In this document: piece by piece, positions 47,646 through 59,991 of the stretch
Numbering within the stretch: position 1 is the first letter of the stretch
How the letters are laid out: each line of letters starts with the position of its first letter
From: Temnothorax longispinosus
Taxonomy: Eukaryota; Arthropoda; Insecta; Hymenoptera; Formicidae
Assembly (NCBI RefSeq): GCF_030848805.1
Contig: NC_092360.1
Location: forward strand, 4,588,001 to 4,652,000
Direction: 5' to 3'
Length of the DNA stretch: 64,000 nt
Notes under the pieces: generated by a model
Database searches by the model: none
Told to the model about the DNA's origin: nothing
The model's input: the letters and a program-made list of their open reading frames with translations, nothing else
Program-made: the position numbers and the translations under genes

Positions 47646-50600
47646 TAAAAATTAATTTTTTATATAAAGCACACAGTAACGAAAAAGTAGAACGTCGAAT
47701 TTGCAATGTTTTATTTCATCATGATGAGCCTGGAAACATTTTGAGATCTCATAATAAATACTAAAGAGATGTCAATATATCGCGGCGTTCATTAACATAT
47801 CGCAATCCGCATCAATTTGTTCAGCATGTCAGTTCTGTTCACCGTACGGTAGTTTTCTAATCGCCGATATCTATCAGAGCAAGGGAAAAGAAAGAATAGA
47901 AGAAACCGCAGGGAACGGAATGAGGACACACGATGGGACGAAAAGTCCATTAGTCGTTGCGATGTTGCGACGTCCATCAAATTAAACACGGCTAATTAAT
48001 GATTTCTCTAACATGCTGCGAAAGACGATCGCTCGCTGTGGTGATCGGAATTTATCATCTGCCGCTCTATTCTTGTAAAAAAAGAAAATAGAGTTGATTG
48101 TAGGGCCAGTATAATGTTTGGCAGGGTGTCTCATTAAGATTGGAATTATTCTATCGGAAAGAGGTAATTAAGTATTTAATGACAAATTTGCAAATGAGAT
48201 GTGATACAATTGATTATACATAAATTACTGATTTGAGTTCTTAAAATTTTATATCTTAAAACTTACTTTGTGTTCAAAGAAGATAACATTTCCTCTATTT
48301 TTCTATTCTGACCTACTCAATACTTTTTAAAACTGTTCATTAAAATTTGTGGATTAATGTGGATTGTAACGTATCAATTACAAATATTAAATTTATATAT
48401 ATTTCTTATGTATCTTGCTAGCAAATAATTTTGTCCCCTTGTGATATATTTAGCAGAGTTACCTAAAAGTTATGCGCGTTATATATTAGTCGTAGCACTT
48501 TTTATAAATTGCACGATCCATAGTATACTTCATATAGATGTTTTAAGAATTTTTAAAAGCAAAAAAATGTTAACTTTCTTGAAATATTTAATATATAATA
48601 TATACAAATATTCAAATTATTTTTGAAAACGTTAATTATATCTTTCGATTTCTTTCGACTTCTCACGGATATGACCACAGCAACAATAAAAATGTGTCTT
48701 GTGTTTCAGATATTCATAATTGTCGTAATAACAGGATTTCTCAGATGATATATTGTAATGGCCTATAAGCATACGCGAAGTCTGTATATGAGAAATAGGC
48801 ACGTCGAAGACGGCACGCGTCATATGACGATGAGATCGGGTAGCGTAATTTGTAATTAGCGAATACGATTGTGGCACGATGGAAAATCTATAATTGAGAT
48901 TCCGCGATGCAAATGAATTTACGATTATGAGTTATTTTCTGTGATCTTCCAATTTACATCAAACACTTTGGAATTTTTCTTCACTCGTGCTTGGAATACA
49001 TATCACGATAATGATATAGATCAAATGAAGTAATTTACACGTGAAATACCTAATGTATGCTCTTAGCGTATTTGCATATCTTTAAATATTTACTGACAAT
49101 GAGTATTCTTATATACTTCCTATATTATTTCCTAATTATTGTTACATTAAGAACAATTAACATAAATTCTTTAATTATCTTCACTTATTAATTAAAATTA
49201 TAAACGTATCGTGAACAAGCAATCTTACATTTAAGGAAATGGTTGGTTCAAGACCGACAGTAGCTTATTGCAGTTGCCAGAAGTGAAAATCTCTTTTGCG
49301 ACGAAACGGGAGCGATCATCCCGCTCGTAAAACATATCTCGCCGACATTTTGCGTTTTTTCAACGCAGTTTTACTTTGATACAACGTCGCAATTACGCGG
49401 AACGAGAATCGAGACTTTATTTTCTTGCACTTCGTCGTGTCGACGGCTAATTGCATACGAGAACGACGATCATTTTCCGCGCTCGGGATCTCTTCTGCGC
49501 GGTATTTTACGGCACTTTCTTTTCCTGCACGGGAATTTCATGGACCAGGCGATAAATTCAACACTGCGCATTTTCTCGGTCTGTTTTCCGGAAACCCATC
49601 GTTAACTCTGTTAATTGGTTAGAGATGTTGAAGATGCATCTGACGTTATAATATATATATATATATATATATACCAAAACAAAACATAAAAACACATATT
49701 TATATGAAAAATTAGAAATTTGAAGCAAAAGAATAATATGCTGACATAAAAATGGATCAATAAAATTTTCAAATATCGTCCTAGACAAAATCTTTTGCTA
49801 TTTTTTGATATTTTATTTTTTATATTAATCTGAGCTTAAATTTTGGCATTGTATATGTAAATAAATAGAATTTCACACTTTATTTATATATTAATTGTAT
49901 ATGTTAATTGCACCAAATTATAATTGCATAAATTATGCACCAGTTTTAAATATAATGCAGTTTCCTAGTAGTCGTGACAAATTATACCAATTTCCGAAGA
50001 ATTAATGCGACAAGCATTAACAAATTGGCATCAGACATTAAGAGTTAAATCGTTCGAAATGTTTGACTTGATTTACATTGTCGATTAAGTTTCAATGTCT
50101 GTAATGTCTTCACAAAGTTGAAAGCCTTCATTCTTAAACGGAGTAATCGTCCCGTTAACTTTTCTCGCGCGTTATTTGTTAATGCCACATAAGCACGGCA
50201 ACGAATGCGACTCCAGGGATGCATGAGATTACGTTGTTGGCAGATTTTGTGGTCGAGCTCAGTCATTAAGGGACGCCGTATAATTTCTAATGTCGGCGAG
50301 ATGCACAATATTACATGAAGAGAAGTCATTTAGCGCGCGCCGGGGCGCACATAAAACGTGGCGAATGTACGTCGTGGCGAATACGGCACTATGTAACACG
50401 ATATCCACCATACATCGTGAGGAAATCAGATCTCAGACATGAGGAAGCAGAAGATAGCAGGTTCGATGTGCACTGCCCCATTGTTCAGCGAAAATTCGCT
50501 TAAATGTTAAAAATTATTCCGACTGTTTTGACTCTGCAACATGATTTTTTTATAGTTTTCTAACATAAAGGTGATAATAAAATAATAAAACAAAAGTGAC

Positions 50601-50786
50601 AACAAACAAAATAATTTGTAATCTTCATAAAATTAAAAAAGTAACGAATGAAACCAAGAAGTTAATATAATAGTATAAAACACACACATACACATACATC
50701 CTGTAAAAAGATATTTAGATTTTCTATACGCTTAATCTCGTATATGTGCTAATTTATTTTCAATTAGAGGTGTTACTCTATTAATA
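47646..50786. other. No gene recognised; AT-rich
   Basis: AT-rich, with a CpG-richer part at 49240-49620. The AT microsatellite at 49647 is listed separately. Confidence 0.6.
49647..49673. repeat. (AT)n microsatellite, ~27 bp
   Basis: A run of alternating A and T. No associated feature. Confidence 0.95.
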
Positions 50787-51448
50787 AAAGGACCCCGCAA
50801 CGGTCATGAGGGGTTTTGGCTCCCAGTCAAATTTGACAATAATGTAAGATAATGTAGTTCATAACATGCTGATAAAAAGTGTCCATAGGCACCAAGCCCA
50901 AAAATGGACAGTTTCCGAGATATAAGGCATTAAAGAGTGGAAAAATGAGGGTTTCAGGTTTCAGTTAATGGCAGTTTGCAACAGGCTGAATGCCATGCTT
51001 TCACTAAAACATTTATTTGATTGCTGGATGAATTATACTTATGCACAGTATGCGTGTTCACATAGTCAAGTCAATAATCAAACCATACGTAATATAATGT
51101 CATTGCATCGAATGACATGTATGCAACATATATTGCAAGCAAGAATCATTTACTTATTTAATGTTAATTTTTGCAATGTATGAAAAGTACAATATAATAC
51201 TACTAAACCGACTTGTGAATTACAGTTATAATTATAATTATAATTATAATTTGCAATGTGGCAAACTGCCACTGAAACCTGAAACCCTCATTTTTCCACT
51301 CTTTAATGCCTTATATCTCGGAAACTGTCCATTTTTGGGCTTGGTGCCTATGGACACTTTTTATCAGCTGTTATGAACTACATTATCTTACATTATTGTC
51401 AAATTTGACTGGGAGCCAAAACCCCCCATGACCGTTGCGGGGTCCTTT
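50787..51448. mobile_element. 662-bp fold-back DNA element with ~190-bp inverted repeats
   Basis: The left arm (about 50787-50982) begins AAAGGACCCCGCAACGGTCA and pairs with the right arm (about 51260-51448) with only a few differences: one A/G, a one-base indel in ACATGCTG, and a TTAA-type indel near the inner end. The core of about 270 bases is AT-rich and ends in a TTATAA-repeat tract (about 51226-51251). No transposase frame is present, so it is non-autonomous. Flanks TTAATAAAA and TTTACGAAA are only loosely alike; they could be a decayed 9-base duplication as in MULE-type elements, but this is weak. The high arm identity suggests a fairly recent insertion. Confidence 0.85.
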
Positions 51449-52109
51449 ACGAAATATAAATATATTAAGTAGCGAGATGACGGATCACGAGCGGTAATAT
51501 TTCACGCGGCGTATCTCCGATTAGATCGTCGTGTCAATGCTGTAATTGAATTTCCGTACGACAAGTCTTGATTCAGGTGACTCGTCATTAATCTATTTGT
51601 GACGTTTATACGTGAGATCGTATGTGAGGGTAATAGATAATATAATAGAAGCTCGTGGAGGCTGCCAATTTTTTTCTTTTTCTTTTTTCTATGGCTCATT
51701 ATATAGTTATCTCGAAAACCTGATCTTCGTTACAATCGTGATCCTCCCATATGTGGTGCCGCATGTCGAACTCGTGATCATGGTTTCTGGGTTATTGCCC
51801 AATTATCCGTTTATCTGGCTGGTCTAATGATCCGATACTAATCATCTCTGTGCGGTACGTACTTCTTTCGCCGCGCATTGTGTCGAGCTTGTTCGCTTAA
51901 TTAAAAAATCTCGCGGATGGCACATTTTCTTATTCTCCCTATTACCGCTGCCCATCGCGGCTTCGTTCTTCCGCTTTCTATTGCTTTCACTGAAGGAATT
52001 GCTCGCGGTTGGGCGTAGTCATTAAAAAAGTAATATTTCATTAAAAACGTATCGGCTTAGGGCTTAGGTATCAAGGAATTTGGAAATAGTGTTGTGAGCC
52101 GGAAGTAAT
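51449..52109. other. No gene recognised
   Basis: Ordinary sequence between the 662-bp fold-back and the nested tandem repeat. Confidence 0.6.
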
Positions 52110-52440
52110 AGCGGTTAGTAACGACGATCGGTTAGAAACAGCGAGCGGTTAGCAACACCGAAGGCATGGCAAGATTCGGTAATCGAAATACGATTCTTTA
52201 GATGGCATTCCGGAACATCACCTGAGGTTGCGCAGCCATTGACCGTGCAACCCGACCCCGGAAAGATAATATCGGTTAGTATAACGACGATCGGTTAGAA
52301 ACAGCGAGCGGTTAGCAATACCGAAGGCAAGATTCGGCAATCGAAATACGTGTCGGATTTACGTATTCCTTAAGTGGTATTCTGGAACATCACCTGAGGT
52401 TGTGCGGCCACTGACCGTGCAACCCGACCCCGGAAAGATA
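52110..52440. repeat. Two-copy tandem repeat (~160-170 bp) with nested CGGTTAG units
   Basis: Copy 1 (52110-52268) and copy 2 (52270-52440) both run from GCGGTTAGTAAC/ATCGGTTAGTATAAC through CGACGATCGGTTAGAAACAG to CCGTGCAACCCGACCCCGGA. Each begins with three approximate 17-base units of the form CGGTTAGNAACNNCG, so the structure is a repeat inside a repeat. The second copy carries a short insertion after AATCGAAATACG. TATAAAGG lies downstream at about 52540. The composition and the reiterated block resemble an LTR, but no TG...CA ends with a target duplication could be found. Confidence 0.85.
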
Positions 52441-55400
52441 CGCGATAGAAGGACCGCCGTTTCGATAAGCAAACAGTCTAGACCGAAACGCGTACCGCGA
52501 CTCGTGCGTGTGTTACTCGCTATTATACCTATTTGCAAGTATAAAGGTACTTGAAATTACATTTTAGCTCTCAAGATTTTGTTTCATTTGGAAGTCGTAT
52601 ATTTCTTTTACCCTCTCGTGTTTCAAATCATCTCAAAAGATATTTTGAAGAGCGCAATATTCGTAGACGTGTACGCGGTGAGCGACGAGATGTTGATGTA
52701 GAGGCGTGTCGGCGGGTGTGCTGGTGAGGTGAACTCTCGAGGTCCGATCTACAAGAACCGCAATGCAAGGGAGTGTAACGGCTTCAAGGACGAGCGTGCA
52801 TACGCGCCGGCTCTCCCAGGAAACTGCTAACCGACATCCGCGAGGACACACGCGTGTGCATCTGGCTCGCTCGGCTGGGCCGCGCCGCAAAAACCAGTTG
52901 CCGCCGGCGCGGTCTGAATCGAAGAAGTGTATGTGAGGGAGAGGGGGGAAGAAGGGGAGATCCTCGCGAAGGATGGAGGACCGTGGATCATGCTGCCCAC
53001 GGGGCGGAGGGAGGACGCGGTTAACGAAGGTACGTTCCTGACCTGAAAAGCGCACTTCCTCCTTTTCGTCTCTTTAACGTTGCGGCGCTGCACGGCTCGG
53101 CGGCGACTCGTTCCGCAAATAATACGATATTATGCGTTTACGGGTGATTTATGGGGCGCTTATGATACGTTACGTTATTTTTCTGTGGTGCGATGCTATA
53201 ATAGAGATATTTCGTTGCGTAAATCCGACACGTGAGTCTTGCGCAATGTCGCTTCTCGCCGCTGCGCGAATATCGCTCCCGATAATATATATCGTAATCG
53301 AGTTTCTTAATATCGTCGGTAACAGTCGTCGTAACGACGCGAATAATAAAAAGTAATAACGTCCGTTATCGAGTTGTTAAAGATAATTAAGAATCCTGTA
53401 ACTGTGCCGCGAATGTCGAAAAATGCGTTATCCCGCAATTGGATACAATTACAATGCACAATATTTCGAGACGCGAAAATTCCGCAGCGTAATTTATTGG
53501 AAGCGCAATACCGGAAGAAGTTACGAACGGTTATTTTCTCAACTTTCCTCGCAGTTTTTATTGCTCTACTGTAAGCGACGGCGTTTGGCAAAGACGATCG
53601 TTAACGTAATCGTTTCGTTCTGCACCAACGATGCGACGAACGATCGACAGTAACTCGAAAAGATGCTACTAAATTTCAATGTGGTTATTCGACAATCAAG
53701 TAACATTTGTCGATGTGATGATCATCAAATGGCAAGGCGTCATTAAATAGTTAAGTAATGGCATATACCACTCGCCGTAATATAAACGTAAATTGACAAT
53801 TAAACGACTGGGAACTTTCAACTAGTATCGATTGATTAACGCGGCAACATCCGATTCAGCATAATAATGACCACGTCCATTATGTTCTCACTTTATACAA
53901 GCTGTATATTATATTTAATAGCCGTGGTCTTTGTTATAAATCCCACTATGCTGAGAAACAATTCATTGATGCAACGAGGTCGGCAAGCGTTTTCTGCGTT
54001 TTACGTTTTCCGTTGAGGCGTATTTAAATCAATGGCGTAGTTGCCTATTTTCTACAAAACTAATTCGCGATTTTTGGAAATTTAATTCAATCAAATTTAA
54101 TCTATTACAAAATAGAACATCTGATACATCTAAAAATTTCTATCAGATATAAATAAGCTCCATGAAATAAACAACGGAATAAAATTTTCATAAGCAATTG
54201 GAATATTATTTAACAATTGCAGTTTGATAAAAATAGTGATTTATTTGACATTGATGCGATATCGCGAGATCTTTCTCATGCACATATTAAATGTTTAAAT
54301 CGTTCAATAAGAATCTTATTTTTTTTGAATTTTCTATTTTAATTTGACAGGCAATATGAGAATTTAGTGGATACATACCGAGAGCGCGCCATTGCACTTT
54401 AACACGCAGCAAAGCCGACGACTGCAGGTAATTTCGTTTTTACGAGCGATCGGTTTCACGATCCTTGAGCGTGCTTAAAGCGGCAAAGGAGAAACGACGT
54501 AAGAGGTGTTCCTCCTCCGGACGCGATCGGAAACGTCGAATGATCTTTGGTGGCACTGAAGGCGGACGGTTGGATTACGACGGCAGCGATCGTCAACGTC
54601 AGCATTTTCACTTATGGCAAGGGCATTATTAATGACTCATATTTATTGCGTATAATATTTGTACATATTAAATAAATATATAGTAGATTTATTTCGGAAC
54701 TTATTTTATAGAAAAGTCGACTATATTTTGAGTAATACATATTGTAAAAAAAAAAAAATTTATATTTTAATATATTAAAATATATTTTAATATATTAATT
54801 TTTTTTTTAAATTACATGTACGCAATTAATTATAATTATAATGAATTATAATTATAAGTCTAATAATTACAACTTTATTATACTACTATAGTATATAATT
54901 ATAGTTTTTTTTTAAGAATTCAGTACTTTATGATAAGTGTTACTACATTATTAGTAATGTAATAGTAACTTGATATGGAATGCTGTGTATACATTAGCGC
55001 AAAATATCGCTGTTACTGTTACACTGTTTTTCTTCCTGTCACGTGCAAACAGTTACACCATCTTGTGAACAATAATATTGAGCTCGGCTCTGTCTTTTTG
55101 CGATTTTAGAAATCGAGCTTAAGGACACTCGATCGAGGATGAAAACGATTTGTATAGTAGAACGCAGATATGCGTTTCCGCAATGAAGACAATGTAATCT
55201 GTTTCAAAATATCCGAAAAGAAATCAACACTTCTCACACTGTACTAGATAGTATATTTTTCTCGGAATATTCTATAAAAAACAGACTGTTTCGCGACTAA
55301 CGCATTGCTTTTAAAAGCAATAAAATTTATATAAAAAAATATTTTGACATATTATAACCCTATTCTTTAAAATTTCACATATGGAAAATATATAATTATA

Positions 55401-58400
55401 ATTGTTGGACTGTAAAGTAAATTACGACAATATCTCTTTATTTTATGAGTCATATTAAACTTCATTAACTTCTCGCAGCTGCATGTAAGCATATATAGCA
55501 GCATTTTTTCACATTTATAATCAATTATTGAATTCAACGTACATATCAACTGATTTTTTTAATTACTATATTTTTTATACGAAATGACATCGTTTAATAT
55601 CGATATTAAGAGATGTCTCCCGATTGTGATTTCATCGCGAGGTTACGAACATTTGACTGCGGTCGGCCGGTATTCTTCCCGGCCATTAAGATTACCAGGT
55701 CAGATCGGATTCCGTTGCAAATGATAATTGAGTCTTCGTGAACACTCCAATTACTTCTTTTTGCTGGCGTCGTCAAAACATCTCAGGATGTCGCGGCCTC
55801 TCGATGCGGCGTTAACGATAATGTAAATCGCGCTCTGTCGCGCCGGGAAAAGTAATGACCGCGGTGATCGGCTATCAAGCGGTCAATTCCCCGGTCAATT
55901 GTTTCCTGCTGCTTCGTATTTCAAAGCGAGGAACTTATGACCGATGTGCACCTAACAAATGTTGCCGGACCGATTCGCCAATAGTTTCGCCAGCGCGCGA
56001 ACTCGTGCGGAGAAAATCGAAGACGAAGTCGCTGCCGGGCAGACGATAGCGATCTAGAGAGGAGAACTATGAGGAAGATCGAAAAATTGGAGAAAAAAAT
56101 TACGTGAAACGCGAAGAATGCGATCTCTATATTTGGACGTGCTATACATTTTGAAGTATCAATAAAAAACATCCTTAATATTCGCAAGCAACATGTAAAA
56201 AAAATTGCTCTACATCGACGAGATATTTCGTCGCGCGAGTATCTGGAAGTCTGAAAATATTACTGGATGCAATATGAATCGAATGCTTCACTTTGCAAAC
56301 TATCGTGATTTCGATATTGCAACACGACGAAGTAGCAAAATCTACGTCATGGCGGATGTATTTTCTTTTTCGAATGCGTCGATCACGTCGGTGTTGCACG
56401 ACCCCGTTTTACTTGACTGAATAAACCGTAAATACCACGCGGTGTATAACACTAGCAAATTAAGAGTGCGCGGCGTATAAAAATTTAGTCACGCAGAGAA
56501 AATGTTGACAATGGCGTTGATCTGCGATTGACAGACTAGGAAGCGAAGGATATGTTTTTACACTGACTCCTTGTCGTGAGGAATGATTTTCACGCGTCTT
56601 TCTGTGGACATATAATATACACAATGTGTATAATATACACACAGAGCAAGCTGTTTTTGCTTACAGCTTTTTAAGTTTCAATATTGATATGAGTTGTTAA
56701 TTTAAATCGTTGAACGACTGTTGATCTAAGTTATCAGAGATCTAAGTCGTTAAAGAACATTAATCTAAATCGTATTATATTTAAATCATTAAATTAAATA
56801 GAAATTTTATTAAAATGAGGATTATACAAAAATATTTAAAACGTTACAACTATTTAAACTAGATATTCTAATTAAATGAGAATGTCTTTTGCATAATAAT
56901 TATTATGCTTAAAATTTTCTAAAGAGAGAATGTAGTTCTTTATCTACATATACTTTTTATATTTACTTTTTATTATATAAAAAATATATATGTATGCGAA
57001 TAAGAAATTAAAATATGATAATATAGATATAACGAAGTAACTCGATATATTAGTATCTACGTACATCACTGTCCAAAGAATCGGTTGTTCATCAATCGCT
57101 ACGTCGGCGTCGTCGAGCCACTTGCATACGAAGACCGAAGCGATACGTTCCGCGATACTTGTTATCGCCGCTGGATTACCGGATTATGTACTACACGGCC
57201 GACGAAAGAAAGCTTTCCTGGTAGATTCGCCGACCAATGTCGACGTGCCGTTGATAGCGTGGCCAAGATGTTGTGTCAACGATTACCACGAACGAAAGCG
57301 TCTCGCTTCGATAGAGAGGGAGAGGAAGCGTCGTGAAGAGCACGGGACGGAGGACAGGAAGGGAAAAGGGAAAGGACCTCGATCGATGTAAGAAACGCGA
57401 GGCGAGTAATATATACCGACGCCAATAAAGGATCGATAACGACATAAATCGAGATATACGGATGGCTACACGGGCGGTGCTTGTACGGCGGAGGATCCAA
57501 CATGAGCGGCCGCTTATTATGTGCCTGAAGAACGGACCGCGGCCCGGGCAGGGTCGTATCATGGGTGGTCCGTCTGTATGCTAATCCGCATCCTCGCGCA
57601 CGCCAGGACGGGAAATCACGCTTTACCGAAAGTTCAACTTTGTTTTAAACCGGCTCTTCGCTCCGCTCCGGGGCGAAGCAAGCACGCGCGCGTGCGAGAA
57701 AGTCGGATCGCTTGTAATTCATATCGGGCGTCAGCGCTTTGTGCATCGCGTCGTGACGAATTAGATTGTATCTGCATATCTCTGCGTATTATCGGAGTCT
57801 GTTGTCGGGATTGATATCGTCGCGGAGTGCAGAAGAAGCTCGTTTCGTGAACATAATTCACTCACCGTTTCGCAGAAACGTTGTCGAAATTTTTACGAGA
57901 AGTCATATTTCTTTCTTTCTTTCTGCTCTTCGGCATCCAATTTCGTGATAAGTAACGAAAGATTAACGTTTATAAACTGATTGTATTATATTTAAATTAC
58001 ATTGATCGAGAATGTAAACGGTTGGTGATTAACATTTTTCAAGGAGGAAATTTTGAAGCAAGTATATTAGATCGACATCACTCGCGATTGTCGGTTAATA
58101 TTCGACTTTCTTTTACCGCGAAGCAGCTGATGGACGACGAAATACTAGTTTTCACGGAAACAATCGGAATCTTTATGCCTCGCTTTCACAATATCTTGTT
58201 TTTCTGCATGCGCTCGCGCCATTTCCGTCGCAATTTCCGTCTCATGCTATCCGCGTCAATTTCAAGGGGGCGATAATTTAAAACGGCGCAGATCGGTAGC
58301 CGGCTGGTATCGTTCACGTCTTTTAGAGCAACTTCTAAGAGCGGCAGATCGGCTCTCTCGCATCGGCGTTTCCTGAACGCGTTTGCCTCGCCGCTCTTAC

Positions 58401-59854
58401 GTAAGGTAGGCGTTTAAATGCAAATTCCAGCGCGATGGCAGAGAGACGGCCGAGAGTTTCCAGCTAGAGAAGCGGCCGATCGCTTTACCCCAGAAGCGAT
58501 GGAAAAGAATGTCGCCCCGTAGCTCTAACGCGCGGTTTCGAAAGGCGCTCCGTCGACTCGCGCGCGCGAACCTCCCGTACGGTCATGCAAGTTATCCGAG
58601 AAAAATACATCCGGCTTGGAATTTTTCGTCAGCGCGACCGATCATTTTATTCGCGAACATATCATAGCGTTAGATCAGATTATAACACTCTGCTGAACTA
58701 AGGAAAATATCTAAAGCTTGAGAAACGTAGGAATAATATTATGACAAGGTTATAACAACACGAGCGAAGCAACTTACAACGCGACGGAATAAGTGTTGCT
58801 TTAGCAAGTGGGATAAACTCATGATGTTGTAGCCAAAAATGAATTATAAGACAGTTAACAGAGTTTTTTTGTAAGAGATACAACGATTAATTATCATAAG
58901 CAAAAAAGCAGCATACGGGAAAACAAATGAGACAGGACATTCGTTGTTGCTCTCATTTTAATAAATTATTTGTAAACAATAGAACTTTTATGCGCATATT
59001 ATGCTGGATATTTTTAGTTAACAGTGTACATAAAAAAATATTTAATTTATTATTATGTCCGAATTTCTTATTTTCAGTCAAAGAGATTTATTTCACTTTT
59101 GTGGATAAGTATTTAATTCGTACTTTAATTACAAACCAATTTCTCACGACCAATCGAATCCTAACAGCGACCTTAATCTGACCCATTAGAAAGATGATCT
59201 GTAATTACTCTTGGCTCTCACACATGTAGACTGACACGTTGTACACGCTTGCGTGATTCATCGTCCGTTAGTGTACATCGGACTTAATGATAGCGCTATG
59301 CGATGTTTCCAAAGGTGGAGGTCGTAGGTGAGAAACGATTTAATTAAATCGTCGGCTCGCTCGTGTCATCGTCGAGTTCGAACGTGGGCAAAACAAAAGG
59401 ACTGCTCGTCGGAACGCGGAAGAGATGTCGAGGCATCGTAATATTATATATCTCATCGCGAGATAAGGTCATTGCTCGAACATTGTACGCGTAACTCGTA
59501 GAACAGGATAACAATATCCGAGACATTGCGACTAATCTTTTAAGATTACACAATTTTATTTCTGTACAAGATTTAAAAAATCTTATCGCCCTATTTTTGT
59601 CATTGACAAATTTTTTTTAAAAGTTCAGCAAATTGACATTTTATTAGCGAAAATTTGAACGTACAACATCTTTTCCTTATAACTTTTATACGTTTAAGCG
59701 TTAAACATTTAAATAATGAAAAAATTTATTAAAACGAGGCATATCAGATTGGGTATTTTGGAACATCGCGACTACTTACATTAGTATTGTTTCGTATATA
59801 TACGTAACAATTTATAATCTTGTTATAAGAATTTGATAATCTTTTACTTAGTGA
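52441..59854. other. No gene recognised; alternating CpG-rich and AT-rich blocks
   Basis: 52620-53110 and 57080-57870 are CpG-rich and open on both strands; 58270-58640 is CpG-rich without long frames. 54630-55600 and 56690-57050 are very AT-rich, including TATAATTA repeats near 54825-54860. A TTTC repeat lies at about 57907-57923. No protein similarity is recognised. Confidence 0.55.
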
Positions 59855-59991
59855 GGGCCACTGCGACCAAGCTCCGATTAACTTAATCGTTGATTAGTCC
59901 ATTGGAAATGACCAATCGCATTTGCTCATGAAGCAGATTGACAAATGACTAATCAACGATTAAGTTAATCGGAGCTTGGTCGAAGTGGCCC
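59855..59991. mobile_element. 137-bp MITE-like fold-back (GGGCCACT ends)
   Basis: The first 44 bases, starting GGGCCACTGCGACCAAGCTC, are repeated in reverse complement at 59948-59991 with a single mismatch (G versus T at the ninth base). The loop is about 49 bases. The size and the high arm identity are typical of a MITE. No target-site duplication could be assigned from the flanks TTAGTGA and AATCTGT. Confidence 0.75.

Noticed and set aside
52081..52570. Reading the nested tandem repeat as a complete solo LTR
   Set aside because: TGTTGTGAGCC could be a start and AAATTACA an end, but the flanks show no target duplication and the ends are not inverted repeats.
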